Of a stretch of DNA of 64,000 bases, positions 23,833-32,393 are shown piece after piece. Made by a program: the position numbers and the translations under genes. The notes below the pieces were generated by a model. That model saw only the letters and a program-made list of their open reading frames with translations. It searched no databases and was not told where the DNA came from. The stretch's first letter is position 1. Each line of letters begins with the position of its first letter. The DNA is from DATCYX01 sp963714425. GTDB lineage: Bacteria; Chloroflexota; Anaerolineae; Anaerolineales; UBA4823. The stretch spans positions 372,001 through 436,000 of the forward strand of contig CAVQOI010000001.1 in the NCBI GenBank assembly GCA_963714425.1, in the 5' to 3' direction.

Positions 23833-26211
23833 TCATTCGAGTGATACGATTTGCGGCGATGGATCTTCTATCGTAGCTGTCTGGCCATCCTGGAAAGTTA
23901 CCACGCTACTATCCTTTCGGCGCAAGATGGTCAATCCTCGATATTTTACCGTAACTGGCCACGGAAAGGGGTTGAATCCTGTCAAAAAAACTTTCTTGGC
24001 TGTGTGGATGCGCACACCCAATATATCCATGAATAAGCCCAGGGGTGCTAGTCCAGAGAGAGTATTGCGCTCTGCCAAACCTTCGCCGCTATCGGCATGA
24101 TAAGCCTGCGAGAAAGCCTGGTTTTGTTTTAGATTTTGGATTATGGCTGACATTAACCGTTTCAGCAGTTCAGCGGCTTCCTCCCGGTAGTCATAAGCCA
24201 GCAAGCCCTCGGCGATCAGGAGATTCCAAGGCAGATGCACCTTGCTGCAGGCTGCACGGGCAGGATCTTTTACGCGTACCGGGCAGGCAGGTAAACCAAA
24301 TGCACGTCCGTAGCGTCGGGACGATACTATTGAGCGTTTCACTAGGCTATCAGCGCGCTTCGTATCGGGGATTTTCGCCCAGAGCGGCAGCAAGAGCGTA
24401 TGGTCGAGACGTGTGACATCCACGGTGGAGACAGCTATGTGCTCATGATTGCTTACTCCCACCACGGTTATGCGTTTGATACGTGTATAAACTCGCTCGC
24501 CAGTGTAGATGCCCTGGCCAGCGAACCAGCGGAATTGATCTTGCGTGATGCGCTCCACCCTCCGCTGCCCGCTGGCGCTATCACCATAGATGATCAGCTC
24601 TGGATGGGTAGTCGCCTCCGAGTCGCTGGTCACCCTGACGAGTAAGCGAATGGGTTGCTCGAAGATTCGCTGCACGCCAATATCTCCGGAACCGCTTCGC
24701 TCACCGAGCAGCTCGCCTTGAGTGCACAAGTGGCTGTCCCGGTCCAGGTACACGTATGACTTATTGCGCTCATCCCAGGCTGTCTCCAGCGACTGGCGCA
24801 GGTGGTCAGCATGTGCTTGTAGACCAGAGGTGGCATCGATGCGACCAAGCTCGGAGGCGATCTTGAACAAAGACTCGCACTCACTCAGCAGCATGGTCCC
24901 CAGCGCCGGACTCTCCACTGCAGAGATATCCACCCCCTGTGCCCACTCCTGCCATCGTGAAAAATCCGGATGGTCTTCGAAGCCAGCCTGTGTAGGGTTA
25001 TCCCATTCTGGGACCCCATCACCGTCTCGGTCGTGGCGAGGCGTGAACCAGATATTAACAAATTGAATCAGCGGCTGGAAAACGCTCTGAAGGAAGGATT
25101 TGTCCTCGTAAGTCTGGTACAGCTTCCACGCTAATCTGGCTAAAATGGGCATCGCCAGCAAATGGCTACGCTGACCTCCTAACCCTGGTTTCCAGTCGAG
25201 CATGCCTTCATCGCTCCGGGAGGCGATGAAATTCAGGATCAATCCTTGCAATAAATCCCCCGCTCCGGGAAGCAACAAGCTTGCAAGGTAATACGTTTCC
25301 AGGGGTGATTGGCCGTTCCACAAGTGGTTGTAGTCGCTGCCATCGCATCGCATCGAATATCCCTGGTCCGGCTGGCGGGAGAGCACAAATGATGGTCTGG
25401 GTAAGTGCTCGGTTGGTCCCACAAAGGCAGTGTACGCCAGCTTTTGAGAGAGGGCGAAGGCTGCATCCCAATCAGAATTCCCACTGAACACCTCTATCTG
25501 AGATGCGTTGAGCAGCTCTACTCGAGCGACCTCCGCCTCCCAGGCACATGCTGCGGTCTTCCGCGCAAGTGTGAATGAGTCAGCAGCTGCTGCCAGAGCT
25601 GCGTGGCTCCAGGTAAAGCGCCGGGTCGCCCCGGCTGGGAGCTCAACCTCCAGATTTAGCGCTGGATATGGGCTGCTGACGGCTTGCGGGCCTCCTGTAA
25701 GGAATACTACTGGCGCCAGCCCGTCAGTCTGCCCTGCAAGGGAGGGGGCAGAATGGAGCTCCAGCGGGGCCATGCGCTGCCCTTCGGTGGGGGTGAGCTG
25801 GGCAACCCAGCTCACCTGAATGAGCCGGGAGGTTGTACCCGAGTTGTGCAGTACGATCCTTCCTGCAACCGCCCGTGATTGAGGAACCCGGTATTCCAGC
25901 GAAATGTCTATATCGGTGAAAGGGGAACACTGTAATTGCAAGTAGTTGGGATAGAACTGCTGTACTGAAGGAGGTATAACGAATTCCGCAGGGTCGCTTA
26001 ACTCGCGGTCGGCTTCAATAAAACGAGGGAACAGGCGCATCGAGCGGGCGCGCAACCCATAGGTTGTTTGAAACGCCACGGCAGGAGGATCGCCACCGCC
26101 CAATCTAAGCACCCAGATCTGGTCATCGCAGTATTCTGTGGGGCCAAAGCGAGCATCGGCTGCCAGGGTCAATTCCAATGGGTCGCCGGATTTCAGGTTC
26201 CACTCACGCAT
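23833..26211 (-). CDS. Six-hairpin glycosidase-fold protein (GH63/GH37-like)
   Basis: 792 residues, no signal peptide. The N-terminal about 270 residues are beta-rich (EYRVPQSRAVAGRIVLHNSG, as in the supersandwich domain of such enzymes). The (alpha/alpha)6 barrel follows: DYNHLWNGQSPLETYYLASL near 290, RHDRDGDGVPEWDNPTQAGF near 395 (characteristic of GH63-like enzymes), then a helix pair ending VHLPWNLLIAEGLLAYDYREEA near 685, and a beta C-terminal domain. Acidic residues in the DGDGVPEWDNP loop and near the barrel mouth could be catalytic, but I cannot assign them. Substrate unknown; a cytoplasmic alpha-glucosidase or mannosylglycerate-type hydrolase is possible. It leads the operon with two c-di-AMP receptor-like genes. 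Confidence 0.78.
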   Translation of the reverse strand: MREWNLKSGDPLELTLAADARFGPTEYCDDQIWVLRLGGGDPPAVAFQTTYGLRARSMRLFPRFIEADRELSDPAEFVIPPSVQQFYPNYLQLQCSPFTDIDISLEYRVPQSRAVAGRIVLHNSGTTSRLIQVSWVAQLTPTEGQRMAPLELHSAPSLAGQTDGLAPVVFLTGGPQAVSSPYPALNLEVELPAGATRRFTWSHAALAAAADSFTLARKTAACAWEAEVARVELLNASQIEVFSGNSDWDAAFALSQKLAYTAFVGPTEHLPRPSFVLSRQPDQGYSMRCDGSDYNHLWNGQSPLETYYLASLLLPGAGDLLQGLILNFIASRSDEGMLDWKPGLGGQRSHLLAMPILARLAWKLYQTYEDKSFLQSVFQPLIQFVNIWFTPRHDRDGDGVPEWDNPTQAGFEDHPDFSRWQEWAQGVDISAVESPALGTMLLSECESLFKIASELGRIDATSGLQAHADHLRQSLETAWDERNKSYVYLDRDSHLCTQGELLGERSGSGDIGVQRIFEQPIRLLVRVTSDSEATTHPELIIYGDSASGQRRVERITQDQFRWFAGQGIYTGERVYTRIKRITVVGVSNHEHIAVSTVDVTRLDHTLLLPLWAKIPDTKRADSLVKRSIVSSRRYGRAFGLPACPVRVKDPARAACSKVHLPWNLLIAEGLLAYDYREEAAELLKRLMSAIIQNLKQNQAFSQAYHADSGEGLAERNTLSGLAPLGLFMDILGVRIHTAKKVFLTGFNPFPWPVTVKYRGLTILRRKDSSVVTFQDGQTATIEDPSPQIVSLE

Positions 26212-26337
26212 ATTGCATGTGTATTGTATGGTAAGATGCCGGAATGGTCAAAGGGTAACTCCTACCCTTTTTGTGCTAGAATGAGGTCTGGCGGATTAGC
26301 CCGTCAGCGAACGGCGAATTAGAAAACAGGAGTGAGA

Positions 26338-26808
26338 ATGTCCCCTCTTCCCTCGATCCCGCGAGGCATGTATTTTGAGGAGTTTTTACCCGGCCAAAAA
26401 GTACTTAGTGCCGGACGAACAATTACGGAAAGTGATATTGTCACATTCGCTGGCCTCTCGGGCGATTTTAACCAAATCCACACCGATGCTGAGTACAGCA
26501 GATCTTCCCAAGCCGGTCAGCGGGTGGCGCATGGATTGCTTGGGCTTTCCGTCGCCTCCGGGCTGGCAGTGCAGACGGGTGTCCTAGAAGGTACCGTCAT
26601 CTTCTTTCGAGAGATCAATGAATGGAAGTTCGTCCAGCCGGTCTTCATTGGGGACACCATCCACGTCGTTCTGGAAGTGCTGGAGACCAAAGCCCTACGG
26701 CGCATCGGTGGTGGATCAGTGACGATCGCTTTGGACGTGATCAACCAGAATGACCAGATAGTGATGAAAGGAAACTGGGTCGTGCTGGTTGCTTTCCAGC
26801 CAGACTGA
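26338..26808 (+). CDS. MaoC-like (R)-specific enoyl hydratase/dehydratase
   Basis: 156 residues from ATG 26338, with AGGAG 5 bases upstream (a GTG two codons earlier overlaps that site). Single hotdog domain with the hydratase-2 signature: FAGLSGDFNQIHTDAEYS near 40 (catalytic Asp and His) followed by RVAHGLLGLSVASGL. It probably hydrates enoyl-CoA esters, or is a relative of unknown substrate. It is followed after 15 bases by the class A PBP gene and is divergent from the glycosidase operon. Confidence 0.92.
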   Translation: MSPLPSIPRGMYFEEFLPGQKVLSAGRTITESDIVTFAGLSGDFNQIHTDAEYSRSSQAGQRVAHGLLGLSVASGLAVQTGVLEGTVIFFREINEWKFVQPVFIGDTIHVVLEVLETKALRRIGGGSVTIALDVINQNDQIVMKGNWVVLVAFQPD

Positions 26809-26823
26809 CAGATTGAGAATCCT

Positions 26824-29800
26824 ATGACAGATACCCCACCTCCAGCTGAAGAAAATCCCGAAGACAATCCTGAAGAATACCCCGAAGAATTACCTGAAGA
26901 TAAGATTACGGGTCGAATTCGCCGCATCCTCACTCAGGCCAGCGCGCAAGATGATGAACAGAAGGTGATTGACGAGCCGGATGCTGCTGAGACTGAGACC
27001 ATGCCTGTCGAAACTGCGTCAGGCTCGGGTGAGCTTGGCGATTTACCCTCTTTCTTGGCTGAGCGCGATCGTTCTGAGGGGGATGAATTGCCAGCCTGGA
27101 TACCTCCCTTCGTCGATGAGGATGCTGCAACGTATCCATTGGAGCTTGAAGACGCCCAGAACCAGGTGGGAGAATCGCCTGAGGAGCCGGTTGTCTCCCC
27201 AGAAGAGCAGCCTGCACAGGAAGTGCCTACGCAGTTTGATGAAGCCACATTACCTTACTCCGATCTGCCTGCAAGAAAATCACAGGACGATAGGCGATTC
27301 GATGATACCCATCCGAGGGAGTCCAAACCCGACAGCGAGACCCCCCCGTCGGGAATCTCGCCCACGCCACCCCCACCTCCTCTAGGGAGAACACCGACCA
27401 AATCTCCCCCTGCAACAGGTACACAGGGATTGCCTCTGCCCCGCCGGGTGGACCAAATTGATGTGGATGCAACGCGGGTCTCACCTTCGGCGTACGAGCA
27501 ACGGCGGAGTTCTGAACGGCGCTACAGCCAGCCAGGCGGTCCGCCTTCCAAACCAAGCGGGAGCCCTACTCCCCCCCGCCGCGCTGCTTCGCCGCCACGC
27601 AAGCCCGCTTCCCCACCTTCGCCTCCAATAGACTGGCGTAAGAATATCGGTTGCCTGTTACGATTCTCGATCTCCGGCTTATTCGTGCTGGTCGTGATCG
27701 GTTTATGCGCAGGCTCGTACTTATTCCTTCAGTACAACCGCATCAAACGCGGCTTACCTGATGTGGCATCGCTCCGTGAAAAAGCGTCCCAGTTCGAGAC
27801 CACGCGAATTTTCGACCGGAACGGCGGTTTGCTGTACGAGATTCTGGATCCCACCGCTGGACGGCGCACATATGTTGGACTGGATAAGATCTCTCCCTAC
27901 ATGCTGGCAGCCACAATCGCTACCGAAGACAAAGACTTCTATTCCCACCCCGGCTTTGATGTTTTCGCCATTGCGCGCGCCTTCTGGCAAAACTACCAGA
28001 GTGGCGAAACTGTCTCGGGTGCCTCGACCATTACCCAGCAGCTAGCCCGCAACCTGCTCTTCACGCCCGAAGAGCGCTCCTTGCGTACTTATGATCGCAA
28101 AATGCGCGAGGCTATCCTGGCATCTGAGCTCACGCGTGTCTATACCAAGGATGAAATCCTCGAGCTGTACCTGAACGAGAATTATTACGGCAACCTGGCT
28201 TATGGTGTGGAAGCCGCCTCTGAGACATACTTTGGCGTGTCCGCAGATAAGCTCACCCTGTCTCAAGCCTCATTTTTAGGTGGTTTACCCCAGGCTCCTG
28301 CGGTGTACGATGTATATACCAATCGCGATCTGGCACTTGAACGCCAGCAGGCTGTGCTGGAGTTGATGTATTTAGCCAGCCTGGAGGAAGGCTGTATCTT
28401 CGTCAGCAACAGTCCCCAGCCAGTGTGCGTCGATCCCGTATCGGCGGTGAGCGCGGCGAACGAGCTGAAAGACTATAATTTCCGCCCACCTCAGGTGCAG
28501 ATGCGCTACCCGCATTGGGTGACTTTCATCCGCACCCTATTAGAAGCCCAGTACGACCCGCAGACCATCTACCGCTCCGGCTTTTCGGTCTATACCACGC
28601 TTGATCCCGGCTTGCAGGACCAGGCGCAGCGTATTGTCAGTGAACAAGTCAACCGTCTGGCTGATCGTCGCGCCACGAACGGGGCCTTGGTCGCCATCCG
28701 CCCGGCGACAGGTGAGGTGCTGGCGCTGGTCGGCTCAGCAGATTTTTACAGCGAAGCAATCTCCGGTCAGGTGAATATGGCGATCAGCCCGCGCCAGCCT
28801 GGCTCGTCGATCAAGCCGGTGACCTACATAGCGGCATTTGAGAAGGGTTGGACGCCTGGAACACTCATTTGGGATGTACCTTCTGAATTCACCCCGTCTG
28901 GCAAGCCGGACGATCCGGGTCCTACCTATAAGCCGGTCAACTATGACGACCGCTTCCATGGTCCGGTTACTCTGCGTTCGGCGCTGGCGAATTCCTACAA
29001 CATCCCCGCGGTTAAGGCGCTCAACTTTATCAACATTTATGACGACCCCAATACGCCCAACCAGGATGGCTTCGTCGCCATGGCGCGCCGGTTGGGGATT
29101 ACTACCCTGCTGCGCCCGGATTATGGGCTATCGCTCACCCTGGGTGGCGGTGAGGTTACACTGCTGGAGCTTACAGGTGCATATGCTGTCTTCGCCAACA
29201 GCGGCCGGCGCATACCACCCGTTGCCATCACTCGCGTGCTCGACCATGAGGGCAATGTGGTCTACCAGTACGAGCCTCCTCCCGGGGAGCAGGTTGTCCG
29301 CCCTGAGCACGCTTTCCTCATCTCATCTATTCTCTCGGATAACCAGGCGCGCACCCCAGCTTTTGGAGCTGATTCAGTATTACGCCTGCCTTTCCAGGCA
29401 GCTGCCAAGACCGGCACGACCAACGACTTCCGCGATAACTGGACGCTTGGCTATACACCCGACATCGCTGTGGGCACCTGGATCGGGAATGCCGACTATA
29501 CGCCCATGCAGAACATCAGCGGGATTGCAGGGGCGGCACCCATTTGGAACGAATTCATGCAGGTTGCCATCAGCCAGCTCGCTTTTGGTAACTCCACTCC
29601 CTTCAGCCGCCCAGCTGGTATCGTCGAGAAAGTAATCTGCGCAGTCTCAGGAGCTGAGCCGTCGCAATGGTGCCCGCGCCAGACCACCGAGCTGTTCGCT
29701 GCTGACCAGCCTCCGTTGCCCAAGGAAGAAGATCTGTGGCAAGAAGTGATCGTGGATACGTGGACGGGTTTAAGAGCTTCGGCTGCCTGCGCTGATTTCA

Positions 29801-30417
29801 CCGATGAACGCAATGTGGTGAATGTTACCGACCCATGGGCAATGAAGTGGCTCCTAGAAAGCCGCCAGGGGCAGGATTGGGCTGAAGAGATGGACTTTGA
29901 CGAGCCCCTCACTTTCACTCCTGAGCGCGAATGCAAAGCAGACGACCCGCGCCCCCGGCTGGCGTTCTCTGAGCCGGTCAATGGCGCCACCATCCTGAAC
30001 AGCCCACTCAACATCGTGGTTGTGGCAGATGCCAGCCGCAACTTCCGCAACTTCGAATTGGAGTATGGGATCGGTGAAGACCCGGTGGACTGGAACCGGC
30101 TGGAACGGCGCGACTCGACCGTCCCTCAGGCAGCCAAGATTTTCGAGTGGGACTTGACCGAAATCGAACGCGGGATCATTTCTCTGCGACTGAACATGCG
30201 CAGCTCGGTGGATACTTTTGCCCGGCTGCATATTCGCATCAATGTGCAAGTGCCCACACCTACACCCACACCGACTTCGACTGCGACGCTAACGACGACA
30301 CCCACGCTGACTCCTACGCCCACGGATACGCCCACCATCACCCTCACCCCCACGTTGACGCTCACGCCGACGCAGTCCGCAACGCCCACACCGACATCGA
30401 CCACGCCACCGCCATAG
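26824..30417 (+). CDS. Class A penicillin-binding protein with long N- and C-terminal tails
   Basis: 1,197 residues, far longer than the usual 650-900. Residues 1-270 are a cytoplasmic, acidic then Pro/Ser-rich disordered tail. A membrane helix lies at about 278-300. The GT51 glycosyltransferase domain starts near 330 with TEDKDFYSHPGFDVFAI (catalytic Glu) and ASTITQQLARNLL. The transpeptidase domain has SxxK as RQPGSSIKP (Ser near 660), SxN as ANSYNIPAV near 722 and KTG as AKTGTTNDF near 861. A C-terminal extracellular domain (about 1050-1140) and a Pro-Thr repeat tail follow. It polymerises and crosslinks peptidoglycan. Confidence 0.95.
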   Translation: MTDTPPPAEENPEDNPEEYPEELPEDKITGRIRRILTQASAQDDEQKVIDEPDAAETETMPVETASGSGELGDLPSFLAERDRSEGDELPAWIPPFVDEDAATYPLELEDAQNQVGESPEEPVVSPEEQPAQEVPTQFDEATLPYSDLPARKSQDDRRFDDTHPRESKPDSETPPSGISPTPPPPPLGRTPTKSPPATGTQGLPLPRRVDQIDVDATRVSPSAYEQRRSSERRYSQPGGPPSKPSGSPTPPRRAASPPRKPASPPSPPIDWRKNIGCLLRFSISGLFVLVVIGLCAGSYLFLQYNRIKRGLPDVASLREKASQFETTRIFDRNGGLLYEILDPTAGRRTYVGLDKISPYMLAATIATEDKDFYSHPGFDVFAIARAFWQNYQSGETVSGASTITQQLARNLLFTPEERSLRTYDRKMREAILASELTRVYTKDEILELYLNENYYGNLAYGVEAASETYFGVSADKLTLSQASFLGGLPQAPAVYDVYTNRDLALERQQAVLELMYLASLEEGCIFVSNSPQPVCVDPVSAVSAANELKDYNFRPPQVQMRYPHWVTFIRTLLEAQYDPQTIYRSGFSVYTTLDPGLQDQAQRIVSEQVNRLADRRATNGALVAIRPATGEVLALVGSADFYSEAISGQVNMAISPRQPGSSIKPVTYIAAFEKGWTPGTLIWDVPSEFTPSGKPDDPGPTYKPVNYDDRFHGPVTLRSALANSYNIPAVKALNFINIYDDPNTPNQDGFVAMARRLGITTLLRPDYGLSLTLGGGEVTLLELTGAYAVFANSGRRIPPVAITRVLDHEGNVVYQYEPPPGEQVVRPEHAFLISSILSDNQARTPAFGADSVLRLPFQAAAKTGTTNDFRDNWTLGYTPDIAVGTWIGNADYTPMQNISGIAGAAPIWNEFMQVAISQLAFGNSTPFSRPAGIVEKVICAVSGAEPSQWCPRQTTELFAADQPPLPKEEDLWQEVIVDTWTGLRASAACADFTDERNVVNVTDPWAMKWLLESRQGQDWAEEMDFDEPLTFTPERECKADDPRPRLAFSEPVNGATILNSPLNIVVVADASRNFRNFELEYGIGEDPVDWNRLERRDSTVPQAAKIFEWDLTEIERGIISLRLNMRSSVDTFARLHIRINVQVPTPTPTPTSTATLTTTPTLTPTPTDTPTITLTPTLTLTPTQSATPTPTSTTPPP

Positions 30418-31158
30418 GGGTAATTTTGGAGATTTTGATAGCAAAAAACGGTGTTTTTCGGAAAACGAATGGTAGAACGTAGCGTATAGCGTATGCGTGC
30501 GTATCGTGAGTGATAAAGAGGGCTATTGTTGCGAATGAGGCGGAGAGTTTTTTTCACCGCGGAGAGCGCAGAGAACAGAGAATAGTGATCAGTGATTAGT
30601 GAAAAGTGAGGCGGGGAACGCGAATGCCTGCTTCGCCGCCTGCTCGTTGACTCGCAGGTTCAGGCGAATTGTTCCAGAAAAAATTCAATTCGAAACAATG
30701 CCTATTTGGCAAGGGAACTGAGGACGAATACGTGTGCAGGTTGTTAAGGTGCGGCGCCAGGGAGGGGGCTGCACGGCGTGCAGCGCAACGAACGCCAATC
30801 TAAATATAGCACAAATATTCTAAGATTTCAAGGGGCTACCGGCGATATCCCCAAAATATCCCCCATTCTTTGAAGGATTGTACACTTGAATTGCAATGCT
30901 CGAGGTGCTTGACGTGATGGGAAGGTCACCCTGCACCTCCTCCCCAGGCAAAACTGCGACCTCAGAAATCCTAAGGGATTACTCCGATGCCGGAGGCTCA
31001 TTGAGTTTTCGGAGGCCTGGTTTGAGCTCTGACCGTCTTCACCTCATTTTGACGGTTCAGCGCCAAGTATCCAGACGGTAATGCTCCAAACACGAATGCG
31101 TGTCTGGATCGCATGTACGTCTGGTAGAACTCATCTACCGACATCGTGATTGCTTCAT
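30418..31158. other. 741-base gap with degenerate short repeats and hairpins
   Basis: No convincing gene. At 30478-30505 a 7-bp unit AGCGTAT is repeated and followed by GCGTGCGTATCG; at 30583-30610 there are short AGTGAT/AGTGAA direct repeats. A hairpin GCTGCAC-GGC-GTGCAGC lies at 30768-30784. At 31069-31105 an imperfect inverted repeat carries CCAGAC and GTCTGG ends. A 61-codon frame at 30896-31081 has no ribosome site. The flanking genes converge here, so it is mainly a region of transcript ends; a structured RNA cannot be excluded. Confidence 0.6.
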
Positions 31159-32073
31159 TCAGTGCTGAGATAGCTTGCTAACCAGTCGCGACCAAATTGA
31201 TCGCCAAATAATATCGGGCAAGTTCTTGCCAGTGAATAGTCTGAGCGTTTCAGGAGACCAGCGATAGAGCTCGACAGACGCATTATCAGGGCAACTCCGT
31301 GAGAAGGGTCTTCGATCCTTTGTTCTAACTAGAGGTGACACATAATTTACTGCGGTGCCAACTTCTGGATAATAGAGCAGGAGGTCGAATTGATGAAAAC
31401 CTCGGATAGCCCTGACCTGCACATCCGAGGGCAGCCGGTAGGTGGAAGGAATTTCAGGGAGCGTATAGAGATGCAAAACCCGCTCGAAGATTGGGTTTTC
31501 ATATACGACAAGATCATCTTTTTGAGTCAAATCAAGCACTTGAATTTGGATCGAGAGCAATTCGACAGTATCCCTTTGGATGTTGACTTCATAATCCAAA
31601 TCAGTACGGATAGTTAATGTGTCAACAGAGACTGGCAACTGAACATATCCACCATTATCATCGAATATCATGGCCCAAGAGATACTTTGAAATCCCTCAA
31701 GAAATAATTTCGCGTCTTGGGCGCTGGTTATCCCAGGGATCAATCCCCACCAACACGGAAAAAGACAGTTTTCATTCGATTGAAGCAGTTCCAGAGCCAA
31801 GGATTGCGCATCACTGAGGGGTAACGCATGCCCAGGCATTGGAGTTTCCGAGACGAGAAGAGCCGGTGTTTGTGTTGGGAAAGGCGTGTCAGACAGTGAC
31901 GTAGGGCTTTTTGTTGGTGAGGGAACCTCGGGCGAACTAGTTGGAGATGTAGTTAAATCCGCAGTAGGCGTTTCGATAGTCGTGACCGATGGAACGCCGC
32001 AACCGGTAAGCAGAACCATTGCTAACAATAATTGTGCATAGAAATTCGCCGACGTATTCGAGAAAACTTTCAT
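31159..32073 (-). CDS. Lipoprotein of unknown function with CLFPCWWG motif
   Basis: 304 residues from ATG 32073, with AGGAG about 9 bases upstream; a start 10 codons earlier lacks a site. Signal peptide with lipobox LLTGC. A Ser/Thr/Pro linker (about 25-85) leads to a domain beginning NENCLFPCWWGLIPGITSAQ near 100, where two Cys and two Trp are close together, then FLEGFQSIS, and a beta-rich end. The CxxPCWWG-PG-T pattern recurs in uncharacterised Anaerolineae lipoproteins as far as I recall. It has no operon partner and its base composition is lower in GC than its neighbours. Confidence 0.72.
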   Translation of the reverse strand: MKVFSNTSANFYAQLLLAMVLLTGCGVPSVTTIETPTADLTTSPTSSPEVPSPTKSPTSLSDTPFPTQTPALLVSETPMPGHALPLSDAQSLALELLQSNENCLFPCWWGLIPGITSAQDAKLFLEGFQSISWAMIFDDNGGYVQLPVSVDTLTIRTDLDYEVNIQRDTVELLSIQIQVLDLTQKDDLVVYENPIFERVLHLYTLPEIPSTYRLPSDVQVRAIRGFHQFDLLLYYPEVGTAVNYVSPLVRTKDRRPFSRSCPDNASVELYRWSPETLRLFTGKNLPDIIWRSIWSRLVSKLSQH

Positions 32074-32393
32074 TACCTGTTCTCCTACGCATAGAGCTAG
32101 CATTAGTTAGATGTAATTTCCCATTATCCGGCTCCAAGTTCATAGCTGTAATCTTTCAGCCCCACTAGTGATTAGCCATCACACGAAATCGCTGCACTAG
32201 ACCGTTCTTCAGCTGAACTCATCTTAGCAAAATCAATAATGCAATTCAAGTGCCGATTGTCACAAGTCAATATAGACGAGCGGAGATGTGCTTTGGACCT
32301 TTCGTAATTGGTTGACACTTTCGCGATCAAACGGAGTTGAGGTGCATCTTGCAACCCGTCCAGCCCCGTGATACACTCACACCCAGATACCCT
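32074..32393. other. Intergenic region between divergent lipoprotein and polA genes
   Basis: 320 bases with both promoters. TTGACA at 32312-32317 could be a -35 element for polA, but no matching -10 is obvious at 17 bases; TACACT near 32371-32376 is another weak candidate. The polA ATG has no clear Shine-Dalgarno site. The middle is AT-rich and holds no supported gene. Confidence 0.45.

Noticed and set aside
30896..31081. 61-codon plus-strand frame in the 741-base gap.
   Set aside because: No ribosome site or recognisable sequence; the surrounding region looks non-coding.
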